This document shows positions 48,589 through 56,260 of a DNA stretch of 64,000 bases, piece after piece. The stretch is taken from assembly GCA_016710325.1 (NCBI GenBank), contig JADJXK010000002.1:4216001-4280000 (forward strand), written 5' to 3'. The first letter of the stretch is position 1; each line of letters begins with the position of its first letter. The notes beneath the pieces were generated by a model that did no database searches, was not told where the DNA came from, and saw nothing but the letters and a program-made list of their open reading frames with translations. This DNA is from Candidatus Leptofilum proximum. GTDB lineage: Bacteria; Chloroflexota; Anaerolineae; Promineifilales; Promineifilaceae. The translations under genes were made by a program, and so were the position numbers.

Positions 48589-50388
48589 TTATCGAATAAA
48601 AATCTGCCGGTAAACCGCACTCTGCGCCATCAGCTCCTCGTGGGTGCCCTGGGCGATGAGACGGCCGTTTTTCATCAACAAAATCAGGTCCGCGCTGCGA
48701 ATCTGGGACAGGCGGTGGGTGATCAGCAGGGTGGTCCGCCCGGCCAGGATGTTGTGCATGGCCCGCTGAATCTTGTCTTCGGTGTTGCTGTCGATGGCGC
48801 TGGTGGAATCGTCCAGCACCAAAATGCGCGGATCGCTGAGGAAGGCGCGGGCGATGGCCAGCCGCTGCCGCTGGCCGCCAGACAGCATCACGCCGCGCTC
48901 GCCAATCTTCGTCTGGTAGCCGTTGGGGAAGCTCATGATGAAGTCGTGGGCCTGGGCCTGCTTCGCCGCCGCTTCAATTTCCGCCTGGGGCACGTCGGCC
49001 CGGGCGCCAAAGGCGATATTCTCGGCAATGGTGCGCGAAAAGAGGAAGATGTCTTGCTCGATGGTGCCGATCTGGCCACGCAGGCTGTCCAGGCTCCAGT
49101 CACGCACGTCAATCTGGTCGATGAGGATACGGCCGTTTGTCACATCAAACGTCCGGTTCAGCAGCTTGGTCAGCGTGCTCTTGCCCGCGCCCGTCTGCCC
49201 CACAATCGCCACCGTCTGCCCGGGCCTTGCCGTAAACGAGATATCCTGCAAAACCAGCGACTGTGTTACTACATGCCCATCACCTGCCACCTGCAACTTG
49301 CCACCTGCCACCTCCCCATACCCAAAACTCACATCCTCAAAAACCACCTCGCCTTTCATCTCCTGCGCCACGCCCGCTTCATTCTGATCCAGCTCCGTTT
49401 CCGTCAGGATCATGTCCAAAATGCGCCGGGCGCTGGCAAAACTTTGCTGGAAGGTGGCAATGTTGCGCAGCAAAAAGCGAATGGGCGAGCGCAGCGTGCC
49501 CAGCAGGGCCATGAAGGCAATCACCTGGCCCACCGAGACGATGCCCTGCATAAACAGGTAGAGCGCGTGGCCAAAACCCAGACCAATCAGCAGGCCGTAG
49601 AGCAGCAGCGGCAGGTAGCGCGCCGTTACCTCGCCCTCGCGCACGAAGGCGTCGCGATAGGCCCCGGCGTTGTGGGTGAAGCGCCCTTCTTCGGCTGGTT
49701 CCTGGGCAAACCCTTTTACCACCTCGATGCCGGAAATCGTTTCCGCCAGCCCGGCGTTCATCTCGGCAAAGGTGGCACGCAGCTGGGTAGCCACGGGGCT
49801 CAGGTTGTCGTTGTAGCGGCGCAGGGCAAAATAAGTGCTGATGAGGAACAAAATTGGCATGACCAGCAGGCGGTAATCGAGCGTGGTGATGGTGATGAGG
49901 GGTATCAGCAGGGTGAGGATCGACTCGGTGGTGGTGCCCAGGGCCGGGCTGACAAAAAGGGTAATTTGCTGCACGTCGTTGGTGGCCCGGGCCATCAAAT
50001 CGCCCACGCGCTGCTGGCCGTGGAACGTCTGGCTTTTGCTGAGCAGGCTCAGGTACAGCTCGTCGCGGGCGTTGCGCTCCACGCGCTGGGCCAGCACGCG
50101 GATGGCCAGGCTGTTGACAATGTCGAACAGCCCGTAGCCCACGTAGGCGGCCACGACGTAGAGCGCAGCTGCGGTCAGCCCGGCGCGGCCTTCATTCTGG
50201 ATCACGCTGTCGAAGGCCCAACCGACGGTAACGGCCGTCATGCTTTGCGCCGACGCCATGCCCACCGTGGTGAGCAAAAAGGTCAGCATCAGCCCCTTGT
50301 AGCGTAAGATATGCGATTGCAGCCAGCGCAGGGTGGAGCGGTGGTCATAGGTGTAGGCGTCGGCAACGGTGAATTCGCTTCGGGTCAT
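48589..50388 (-). CDS. ABC exporter half-transporter, subunit A of a heterodimer
   Basis: 599 residues: six membrane helices and an ATPase domain. Walker A is GQTGAGKST, signature LSGGQRQR, Walker B ILVLDDSTSAID with Asp in place of the catalytic Glu. The degenerate site is therefore made of this subunit's Walker motifs and the LSLGQ of its partner, the usual heterodimer arrangement. Between FGYGE and QSLVLQDISF, about residues 358-374, is an unusual insert (VAGGKLQVAGDGHV). It is read from a CACCTGC-unit repeat at about 49270-49316. Confidence 0.94.
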   Translation of the reverse strand: MTRSEFTVADAYTYDHRSTLRWLQSHILRYKGLMLTFLLTTVGMASAQSMTAVTVGWAFDSVIQNEGRAGLTAAALYVVAAYVGYGLFDIVNSLAIRVLAQRVERNARDELYLSLLSKSQTFHGQQRVGDLMARATNDVQQITLFVSPALGTTTESILTLLIPLITITTLDYRLLVMPILFLISTYFALRRYNDNLSPVATQLRATFAEMNAGLAETISGIEVVKGFAQEPAEEGRFTHNAGAYRDAFVREGEVTARYLPLLLYGLLIGLGFGHALYLFMQGIVSVGQVIAFMALLGTLRSPIRFLLRNIATFQQSFASARRILDMILTETELDQNEAGVAQEMKGEVVFEDVSFGYGEVAGGKLQVAGDGHVVTQSLVLQDISFTARPGQTVAIVGQTGAGKSTLTKLLNRTFDVTNGRILIDQIDVRDWSLDSLRGQIGTIEQDIFLFSRTIAENIAFGARADVPQAEIEAAAKQAQAHDFIMSFPNGYQTKIGERGVMLSGGQRQRLAIARAFLSDPRILVLDDSTSAIDSNTEDKIQRAMHNILAGRTTLLITHRLSQIRSADLILLMKNGRLIAQGTHEELMAQSAVYRQIFIR

Positions 50389-50491
50389 GAATGGCTTCCT
50401 TTAACAAAGGGGATCGTATCAGTTTGCGAATGGTTGTCGAGAGGAATCATACTGGTCAATTGTCCAGTTCTTGAGGAATTGGGCGATTTGC

Positions 50492-50551
50492 TTGACAAAC
50501 AGAATAAATGGACTTATTATACCGGCAGGTTAATTAACCAATTAGTTAAAT
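50492..50551 (+). promoter_or_regulatory. Strong promoter and ArsR-type operator
   Basis: TTGACA (50492-50497), 17 bases, TATTAT (50515-50520). Directly after it, GGTTAATTAACC (50528-50539) is a perfect palindrome that continues into AATTAGTTAA, a typical ArsR-family operator covering the transcription start. Confidence 0.75.
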
Positions 50552-50564
50552 GAGGACAAACACA

Positions 50565-50912
50565 ATGAGGCGTGTTGACGAAAGATTAGACCAGACATTT
50601 GCCGCTCTGGCCAATACAACGCGGCGGGAGATTTTAGCCCGTTTAGCGGAGGGTGCAGCCACTGTAAATGAACTGGCAGAACCATTTAATATGAGTTTGC
50701 CGGCCATTTCCAAGCACATCAAAGTATTGGAACACGCAGGGCTGATCACACGGGGCCAAAGAGCGCAATATCGCCCCTGCACCCTCGACGCAGCCCCTCT
50801 GCAAGAAGTATCTAATTGGACAGAGCAGTATCGCCACATTTGGGAGGCAAGCTTTGACCGCATGGACGACTATATCAATCAATTGAAAAACAAGGAGAAA
50901 GATAATGAGTAA
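50565..50912 (+). CDS. ArsR-family repressor
   Basis: 115 residues from ATG 50565 (TGAGGA upstream); ATG 50550 lies in the operator. Winged helix with LANTTRREILARLAEG, VNELAEPFNMSLPAISKHIKVL and a GQRAQYRPC wing. No metal-binding Cys pair (CxC) is seen. This subgroup is normally paired with AHSA1-domain proteins, as here: its stop overlaps the next start by 8 bases. It probably represses its own operon. Confidence 0.92.
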   Translation: MRRVDERLDQTFAALANTTRREILARLAEGAATVNELAEPFNMSLPAISKHIKVLEHAGLITRGQRAQYRPCTLDAAPLQEVSNWTEQYRHIWEASFDRMDDYINQLKNKEKDNE

Positions 50913-51396
50913 TAACACCGCCACTGAAGAGGCTATCGTAGTTGAACGTATTTTCGACGCACCTGTAGACCTCATTTGGCAGTTGTGGACCGAACCTGAA
51001 CACTTCAAGAATTGGTACGGACCACAAGGCTTCACAACGCCGGTTGCCGAGATGGATGTGCGCGTTGGTGGCAAGCATCTGTTTTGCATGGAAATGCAAA
51101 CGCCTGAGGGCGGTCGGAAAATTTGGACCACAGGCGAATACAGTGAAGTTGTTCCTAATGAACGGCTTGTATACACAAGCAGCCCTGCCGATGAACATGG
51201 CAATGTGGTTTCACTACCGGACCACGGTTTAGTGACGACTACTGTCACTGTACAGCTGGAAAACTTGGGTGGGTGCACCAAGATGGTTATGACGCACGCT
51301 GGCCTGCCCGCTGGTGATGAGGGTGCTAATGAGGGCTGGAAGCAAACCTTTGCCAAGATGGCAGCGTACGCCGAAACAGTTCTCAATGCCAGATGA
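50905..51396 (+). CDS. AHSA1/SRPBCC-domain protein
   Basis: 163 residues. IVVERIFDAPVDLIWQLWTEPEHFKNWYGP and the final GWKQTFAKMAAYAETVL are the AHSA1 pattern. The fold has a hydrophobic pocket; ligand and role are unknown. It is translationally coupled to the ArsR-type repressor, which suggests the ligand also acts as inducer. Confidence 0.92.
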   Translation: MSNNTATEEAIVVERIFDAPVDLIWQLWTEPEHFKNWYGPQGFTTPVAEMDVRVGGKHLFCMEMQTPEGGRKIWTTGEYSEVVPNERLVYTSSPADEHGNVVSLPDHGLVTTTVTVQLENLGGCTKMVMTHAGLPAGDEGANEGWKQTFAKMAAYAETVLNAR

Positions 51397-51443
51397 GATG
51401 ATCGTTTGATCTGCTTCAACGTATGAAAATTTTAGATTTACCA

Positions 51444-51494
51444 AACGGCCGTTCCCCTCTCAGATTTGTTTTCTAGGGAACGGCCGTTCCCCTC
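51444..51494. repeat. Two direct copies of an ACGGCCGT-centred palindrome
   Basis: AACGGCCGTTCCCCT at 51444-51458 and again at 51479-51493. The second is part of the 16-base palindrome GGGAACGGCCGTTCCC (51477-51492). No gene lies here. Confidence 0.8.
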
Positions 51495-51566
51495 CAAAAT
51501 TGACAGTTTGCCAAATCAGACAGTATGATTTCCCCGCTTACCTAAAAACCTTTGGAGAAGAAAGCC

Positions 51567-52124
51567 ATGCTTACTATGCGCCGTGCTAATGCAGGCGACG
51601 TTAATTTTCTGATCTGGATCGATATTAAAGATGAGGGCGTCAGTTCATCCTACATGGCAAACTGGGCAGATGCGGAGTGGGCGGCTCATCGCGAGCAGAT
51701 TGCGGCGTATATCTCTAGCGAGGACAAGATTGCTTTTGTAACTGAGGAAGTGGCCAGCCAGCGCCGCGTAGCGGGCATTTATGCCGATATTTTACACGTG
51801 CAAGATGTGGCTGGCCGGTGGCGCATGTTTCGGACAGTTTCCACGGATCTTTTTCCGGGGGACGGCCGTTTCTGCGCCATCTTCCAACTCTGGGTCGATC
51901 CGGCTTACCGGCGGCAGAGATTAGGCTCACAGCTAAAGCAAATGGTGGAAGACGAAGCAGTGCACCGCCAGGTGGGGGCCATTTACACGCACACTGAAGC
52001 GGTGAATGAACACGTCATCACCCTCAACAAAAAGCTGGGCTACCGGGAAATTTATCGCGGCCCCATGTGGGATGACATCGAGCGCGTGGCGCTGCTCAAA
52101 AATCTCGATGTGACCAGGAGGTAG
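51567..52124 (+). CDS. GNAT acetyltransferase
   Basis: 185 residues from ATG 51567 (GGAGAA upstream; TTG 51552 is open too). GNAT core with FQLWVDPAYRRQRLGSQL (acetyl-CoA loop RRQRLG) and NKKLGYREIYRGPMW. The N-terminal segment MRRANAGDVNFLI is usual. Substrate unknown. It is followed by the SDR gene after eight bases. Confidence 0.88.
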   Translation: MLTMRRANAGDVNFLIWIDIKDEGVSSSYMANWADAEWAAHREQIAAYISSEDKIAFVTEEVASQRRVAGIYADILHVQDVAGRWRMFRTVSTDLFPGDGRFCAIFQLWVDPAYRRQRLGSQLKQMVEDEAVHRQVGAIYTHTEAVNEHVITLNKKLGYREIYRGPMWDDIERVALLKNLDVTRR

Positions 52125-52132
52125 GCAAAGGA

Positions 52133-52837
52133 ATGGAAACAGTTTTTATTACGGGCGCCAATCGGGGGATTGGGCTGGCGCTGACCAGGGAATTTTTAGC
52201 AAGTGGCTATCGAGTGATTGCCAGCTGCCGGACTCCCAATGCCGCCACGGCGCTGCATGAGCTTGAGGCCGCTCATCAGGGTGGGCTGCACCTGGTTGAA
52301 CTTGATGTGGTGGAACCGGAATCCCTGGCCAATCTGGTGCCCACGATGGAGCAAATTTGTGACTGTATCGACGTACTGGTAAACAACGCCGGGATTCTGC
52401 TGCCCAGCGACGGCTTTCGCCAAATCAGTGCCGCCAACCTGAGACAGTCGTTTGAGGTGAACAGCATTGCGCCGCTGATGGTGTGGCAGACCCTGCTGCC
52501 TTTGCTGAAAAAAGCGTCGCGACCGCGCATTGTCAACATTACAATGCCCACGCGAGCATTAAGCCTGCTGCAGAATCGGACGACAAACCACCATTACATT
52601 GCCAGCCGGTATGCGCTCAATGCCCTGGTGAAAATGGCCGCTGACGAGCTGGCCGAAGAAGGCCTGATAACAATTGCGCTTTATCCGGGCTACGTACAAA
52701 CGGACATGAATGGCTACGACGCCAAAGCCGAAACGGCCGATACGGCCGTCCCCAAACTGGTCCCCCTCATCGCCAATCTAACGGCTGCCCAAAACGGCCT
52801 CTGCTTGCTGCCAGACGGCAGTTCGTTTGATTGGTAA
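52133..52837 (+). CDS. Short-chain dehydrogenase with altered catalytic residues
   Basis: 234 residues. NAD(P) motif TGANRGIG and the NNAG strand end are intact. The active site is unusual: Y-x-x-x-K is YIASR, so Lys is Arg, and the Ser strand reads IVNITMPTRA without the normal Ser. The later PGYVQTDM is standard. The protein may be a poor or inactive reductase, or use another mechanism. It resembles the CsgA/sniffer-like group. The ATG is nine bases after the GNAT gene. Confidence 0.88.
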   Translation: METVFITGANRGIGLALTREFLASGYRVIASCRTPNAATALHELEAAHQGGLHLVELDVVEPESLANLVPTMEQICDCIDVLVNNAGILLPSDGFRQISAANLRQSFEVNSIAPLMVWQTLLPLLKKASRPRIVNITMPTRALSLLQNRTTNHHYIASRYALNALVKMAADELAEEGLITIALYPGYVQTDMNGYDAKAETADTAVPKLVPLIANLTAAQNGLCLLPDGSSFDW

Positions 52838-52847
52838 AGAGATCCTG

Positions 52848-53432
52848 ATGAAAGCCCACACTGATGTTTTAGAAAACGGCCGCATCCAGCAGTACCGGAT
52901 TCTGGAGAGGGAACGGCCGTTCACCACCCCTCAAATCCTGCAAAAATGGCAAACTGACGAGACCTTTCGCCGCTTTTTCATCGGCCTGCTGACAAATGCC
53001 CCGTTTGACGCCTACTTTTGGGAAACCCCGCCGATTACAACGAGTTTGCTGGCACGGCCGTTTGAATTTGTCTTGGTCAACGCACCCCAACTCGCTCCAG
53101 TCCCCGCCGAGCGCCGCGCCTTTGCCCGCTACTTTACCTCTGCGCCCGTGGTTGATTTCTCCAACCTGGGCGGCGATGCGCATCTGGTGGTACCTTGCCC
53201 GCAAAAGCCGCATGATGCGTTTGCCCACCTGGCGGCGTTTAGCCGCAGCGCGCCGCTGGACCAGCAGCACCAGTTCTGGCAGCGGGTGGGTAAGGTGGTA
53301 ACAAATTTGGTAGGGAAACGGCCGTTGTGGGTCAGCACTTCCGGGTTGGGTGTGTACTGGCTGCACGTGCGGCTGGATTCGCAGCCTAAATATTATACGT
53401 TTCGGCCGTACGCCACCTGGCCGCAAGTGTGA
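52848..53432 (+). CDS. DUF6940-like protein
   Basis: 194 residues from ATG 52848. Cytoplasmic, with no membrane segment. FRRFFIGLLTNAPFDAYFWETPP and ARPFEFVLVNAPQLA fit the DUF6940 family as I remember it, conserved with FSNLGGDAHLVVPCP and WVSTSGLGVYWLHVR. Function unknown. It is 10 bases after the SDR gene. The TGA is part of a CRP-type palindrome. Confidence 0.7.
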   Translation: MKAHTDVLENGRIQQYRILERERPFTTPQILQKWQTDETFRRFFIGLLTNAPFDAYFWETPPITTSLLARPFEFVLVNAPQLAPVPAERRAFARYFTSAPVVDFSNLGGDAHLVVPCPQKPHDAFAHLAAFSRSAPLDQQHQFWQRVGKVVTNLVGKRPLWVSTSGLGVYWLHVRLDSQPKYYTFRPYATWPQV

Positions 53433-53471
53433 TTAAAATCACTTGTCCGCCCCTGTCCTTGCTGGCATACT
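53429..53471 (+). promoter_or_regulatory. CRP/FNR-type site with a class II promoter spacing
   Basis: TGTGATTAAAATCACT (53429-53444) matches TGTGA-N6-TCACA with one mismatch. A CATACT -10 box at 53466-53471 would start transcription near 53478, which puts the site centre at about -41.5, the classical activator position. The ferritin-like gene follows at 53624. Confidence 0.6.
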
Positions 53472-53623
53472 ACAACCAACGCTCGTTCATCAGAGCGTGT
53501 GCACCACCGGACCTTCCCTTAAGAAATTGCCGCTAATTATTTTGAACTTTGGTGAATTCGCGCAATTCGTGTCTAAGTTGCTTGGTGCGACACTTCTAAC
53601 AATTTTTTCCCAAGGAGATAACC

Positions 53624-54049
53624 ATGGACAAACAACAACTAATCGATAAGCTGAACGAAGATTTGGCTGGTGAATTTGGGGCCATCATTCAGTACATCAC
53701 CTACGCGGCCAAAGCCACTGGCCCGTATCGCCCGCAGCTGGCCCAGTTTTTCCTCACCGAAGTGGCCGATGAGCAGATTCACGCCCAATTTTTGGCCAAC
53801 AAGATTGTGGCCCTGGGCGGCGAACCCACTACCACGGCGCAGCCTGTGCCTCCCGCTCACAACAACCGCGAAATGTTACAAGCCGTTCTGGCGGCCGAAC
53901 TGCAAGCTGGCAAAAATTATACGCAGCGTGCTGAAGAAGCCGACGCCTATGGCGATAAGGGGCTGGTGGTGGCCCTGGAAGACATGGTGCGCGACGAAAT
54001 GGGGCATTCCGAAGAAACCGAGCGCATGCTGCGCGACTGGCCACTGTAG
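53624..54049 (+). CDS. Ferritin-like di-iron protein (bacterioferritin/Dps-like)
   Basis: 141 residues, AAGGAG before the ATG. Four-helix bundle with DLAGEFGAIIQYITYA (Glu ligand), DEQIHAQFL (E-x-x-H), AAELQAGKNYTQRAEEA and DEMGHSEET (E-x-x-H). These are the two iron-binding Glu and ExxH pairs. It may store iron or react with peroxide. It has a long leader of about 150 bases after a CRP/FNR-type site. Confidence 0.9.
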   Translation: MDKQQLIDKLNEDLAGEFGAIIQYITYAAKATGPYRPQLAQFFLTEVADEQIHAQFLANKIVALGGEPTTTAQPVPPAHNNREMLQAVLAAELQAGKNYTQRAEEADAYGDKGLVVALEDMVRDEMGHSEETERMLRDWPL

Positions 54050-54051
54050 AA

Positions 54052-54187
54052 GACATCCACAGATTTCACAGATTACGCAGATTAAGATTTTTTAGTTTGT
54101 GATTCTGTGGGAAGTGAACCGCGGAGGCGCGGAGGGCGCAGAGTTTGCTATAAAAATCTCAGCGTTCTCCGCGTCTCTGCGGTAAAA
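54052..54187. repeat. CACAGATT array and CGCGGAGGC hairpin
   Basis: 54055-54080 holds CACAGATTTC units; ACCGCGGAGGCGCGGAG (54119-54135) pairs with CTCCGCGTCTCTGCGGT (54167-54183). It separates convergent genes and may terminate both. Confidence 0.75.
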
Positions 54188-54189
54188 AA

Positions 54190-54534
54190 TCAGCTGCGGC
54201 CGACGACGAGCTGGACGCCGTCGAGGACGCTTTCCAGGATGAAGGGGGGGACGGTGCCCACGTATTCTGTCAGGAAGCGGCGGTCGATGGTGATGACCTG
54301 GGCCACATTGGCCACGCACGCCTTGGGCAGGCCTGAATCTGACTGGGCGATGAGCACGTTGCCGGGGGCGGGCGCTAGTTTCCAATCCGGGCTGAGCGTG
54401 ACGCACACGGCCGTTTCCAGCAAACTCCGGTTAAACGCATCACTTTGAATGACCAAAACAGGTTGGGGCTGGCGCATCTCTGGGGGCTGGGTCCACCAGA
54501 TCTGGCCTTGTTTGAGGGCGACTTCGGCTACCAT
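54190..54534 (-). CDS. MazF/PemK-type ribonuclease toxin
   Basis: 114 residues. LKQGQIWWTQPPEMRQPQPVLVI is the PemK/MazF N-terminus (usual GDIWWVDLDP...RPVLVI), with the VCVTLSPDW and the LPKACVANVAQVITIDRRFL core. It cuts single-stranded mRNA. Its start overlaps the antitoxin stop (ATGGTAG). Confidence 0.88.
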   Translation of the reverse strand: MVAEVALKQGQIWWTQPPEMRQPQPVLVIQSDAFNRSLLETAVCVTLSPDWKLAPAPGNVLIAQSDSGLPKACVANVAQVITIDRRFLTEYVGTVPPFILESVLDGVQLVVGRS

Positions 54535-54764
54535 GATGGATTGTCGGCGAAGATCAGCTGCTGAGCGACACGCCAGGGGGCGGGCAGCCGCGAGGGGCGG
54601 TATTGGTAGACGGCGTCCAGCTGGCGCGCCACCGTTTCGCTGTCGGTTCGCTCCAACCGGCGGCTGATGGCCTGCCGGGTGAGGCGTGAGTGCTGGCTGT
54701 GCCGCTGAGCGGCCGTTTGAGCTTGCTGTAAGAGGGTATCGAGTAAAGCGGCGTTGTTGTTCAT
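54528..54764 (-). CDS. Antitoxin of the MazF-like module
   Basis: 78 residues, charged and Gln-rich, first half helical (LLQQAQTAAQRHSQ), second half extended (YRPSRLPAPWRVAQQLIF). I do not recognise a family, but size, position and the seven-base overlap with the toxin identify its role. It has no obvious DNA-binding AbrB-type domain. Confidence 0.7.
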   Translation of the reverse strand: MNNNAALLDTLLQQAQTAAQRHSQHSRLTRQAISRRLERTDSETVARQLDAVYQYRPSRLPAPWRVAQQLIFADNPSW

Positions 54765-54889
54765 AGATACTTCGGCAAGAATGTTAGGTTAGGCTTACGG
54801 CCGTTGCTGACGTCATGTGTACGGCCGTCTGTGAAGTGTAAACAGCTTTGCCGCTTCCCGACATAGTACCAAAGGGCTAGGGGGCGGTG

Positions 54890-54985
54890 GTCGGTAATCG
54901 GTAATCCGTAAGCGGTTTACCGTTCACCGATAACCGTTCACCATTCACCGATAACCGTTTACCGTTCATCGATTACCGCTTCCCC
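54890..54985. repeat. GGTAATCGG/GGTGAACGG inverted array overlapping the epimerase stop
   Basis: GGTAATCGGTAATCCG runs forward and AACCGTTTACCGTTCATCG units return. The TGA of the epimerase (54966-54968) lies inside it. Confidence 0.85.
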
Positions 54986-55922
54986 TCCACCACTCTGTCG
55001 ACCAGGCCACCGCCTTGTGGATGCCGTCGCGCAGGGAGGTGGTGGGCGTGTAGTCGAGCAGGGCGCGGGCCTTGCCGATATTGGCCACGTAGTGGGTTAC
55101 TTCGCCCACGCGGGATGGTTTAATGGTCATGTCTGGCTCAATGCCCAGCGCCTCGCCGATGTATTTGGCCATGTTGACCAGGCTGTTGCCCTGGCCAAAG
55201 GCCAGGTTGATCGTGTGGTTTTCAATCTGGCCGTCGACCAACCGCTCGATCCCCTTGGCCACGCCGCTGACGCAGTCGTCCACGTAGGTGAAGTCCAGCA
55301 CTTTTTTCTCGCCGTAGACGGTGATGGGTTCGCGGTTGCCAATTTTGCGGATAAAGAGAGGAATGACGCGTTCCATGCGTTCGAGGTCGTTGTCGTAACG
55401 GCCGTACACGTTGCTAAAGCGAAACACCAGGTAACGCAGCCCATAACATTGCGCATAGCTATAAATCAGCGCCTCGCCGGAGATTTTGCTGGCCGAGTAC
55501 GGGCTTTCGGTGAAGGCAAAATCGGCGTAGCTTTCCTCGGTGATGTAGCGGTGGATGTCGCCGTACACCTCACGCGAGCTGCTGAAGATGATCGGCAGGT
55601 TGTTGTGGCGGCAAAACTCCAGCACGTTGAAGGTCATCGTGATGTTTTCCAGGGCGCGGTCGGGCTGCTCGACCAGTTCATGCACCTTGGCGTGGGCGGC
55701 AAAATGGACCACGGCGTCCAGGTCTGGCGGATAATCCACATAGCCGATGCCGCGCTCAAAGCTGCGCTGCGGCGTGCTTAGATCTTGCAGCAGCGTCTCG
55801 ATTTCGGTGGTCCAGGTGTTCGGCCGTTTGTCGATGCCAAACACATAATGCCCCTGAGCCTGCAGATAAAGTCCTAAATTGGTGCCAATCTGGCCGCTGG
55901 AGCCGGTGATGAGTATGCGCAT
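54966..55922 (-). CDS. NAD-dependent epimerase/dehydratase (extended SDR)
   Basis: 318 residues from the ATG ending at 55922 (AGAGG upstream); the frame is open for 45 more codons into repeat DNA. GSSGQIGTN is the NAD loop, and YSASKISGE the catalytic Tyr-Lys. FSNVYGRYD is typical of UDP-glucose 4-epimerase relatives. It probably makes a sugar nucleotide for surface polysaccharide. The last residues (GSGNR) and stop come from a repeat array. Confidence 0.9.
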   Translation of the reverse strand: MRILITGSSGQIGTNLGLYLQAQGHYVFGIDKRPNTWTTEIETLLQDLSTPQRSFERGIGYVDYPPDLDAVVHFAAHAKVHELVEQPDRALENITMTFNVLEFCRHNNLPIIFSSSREVYGDIHRYITEESYADFAFTESPYSASKISGEALIYSYAQCYGLRYLVFRFSNVYGRYDNDLERMERVIPLFIRKIGNREPITVYGEKKVLDFTYVDDCVSGVAKGIERLVDGQIENHTINLAFGQGNSLVNMAKYIGEALGIEPDMTIKPSRVGEVTHYVANIGKARALLDYTPTTSLRDGIHKAVAWSTEWWRGSGNR

Positions 55923-55929
55923 GAGTGCC

Positions 55930-56060
55930 TCTTTTGGAGTAAAAAGTAAAAAGTGAAAAGTAGAGGCAAGGCAGGTGGGTACATTTTTGTCAAGCAAAGC
56001 AATCTTGCCACCACCTGCCTCGCCCAAATTTTGTAAAAAGTGAACAGTAAAAAGCAAAAA
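55930..56060. repeat. AAAAAGTGA inverted array upstream of the epimerase
   Basis: AAAAGTAAAAAGTGAAAAG runs to 55965, a GGCAGGTGG arm pairs with CCACCTGCC (55970-56020), and the A-rich unit returns at 56036-56062. It resembles 2190-2246. Confidence 0.7.
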
Positions 56061-56102
56061 ATTCGGTTTTGGGAGTATACCTCAGAATAGAACAACCATT
56101 TT

Positions 56103-56260
56103 TGTAGCCGCGGATTCTTTCCGCGCTCTTCCGCCGGGGCTAAAGCCCGCGGTTACAAAATGGAAGCCCCTGGGGGCTAAAAACCAGCCTCGAAGAGGCT
56201 TCCATAAACTAGCCCGGCCGTTTACGGGCGGGCGGGCTGCGCGGAAAGAATCCGCGGCTA
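56103..56260. repeat. Long hairpin element ending at the oxidase stop
   Basis: Arms at 56103-56126 and 56239-56260 (core GCGGATTCTTTCCGCGC) pair over about 22 bases and enclose further hairpins (GGAAGCC..GGCTTCC). The right arm contains the TAG of the oxidase at 56258-56260. A single arm also occurs at 534-559. Confidence 0.85.

Noticed and set aside
48580..50307. A 575-codon plus-strand frame opposite the ABC gene
   Set aside because: Composition is Gln/His/Gly-rich as expected for antisense of a high-GC gene; the minus strand has full ABC motifs.
50565..51396. Arsenic resistance operon
   Set aside because: The ArsR-type repressor lacks metal-binding Cys pairs and is coupled to an AHSA1 gene, a common pair without metal genes.
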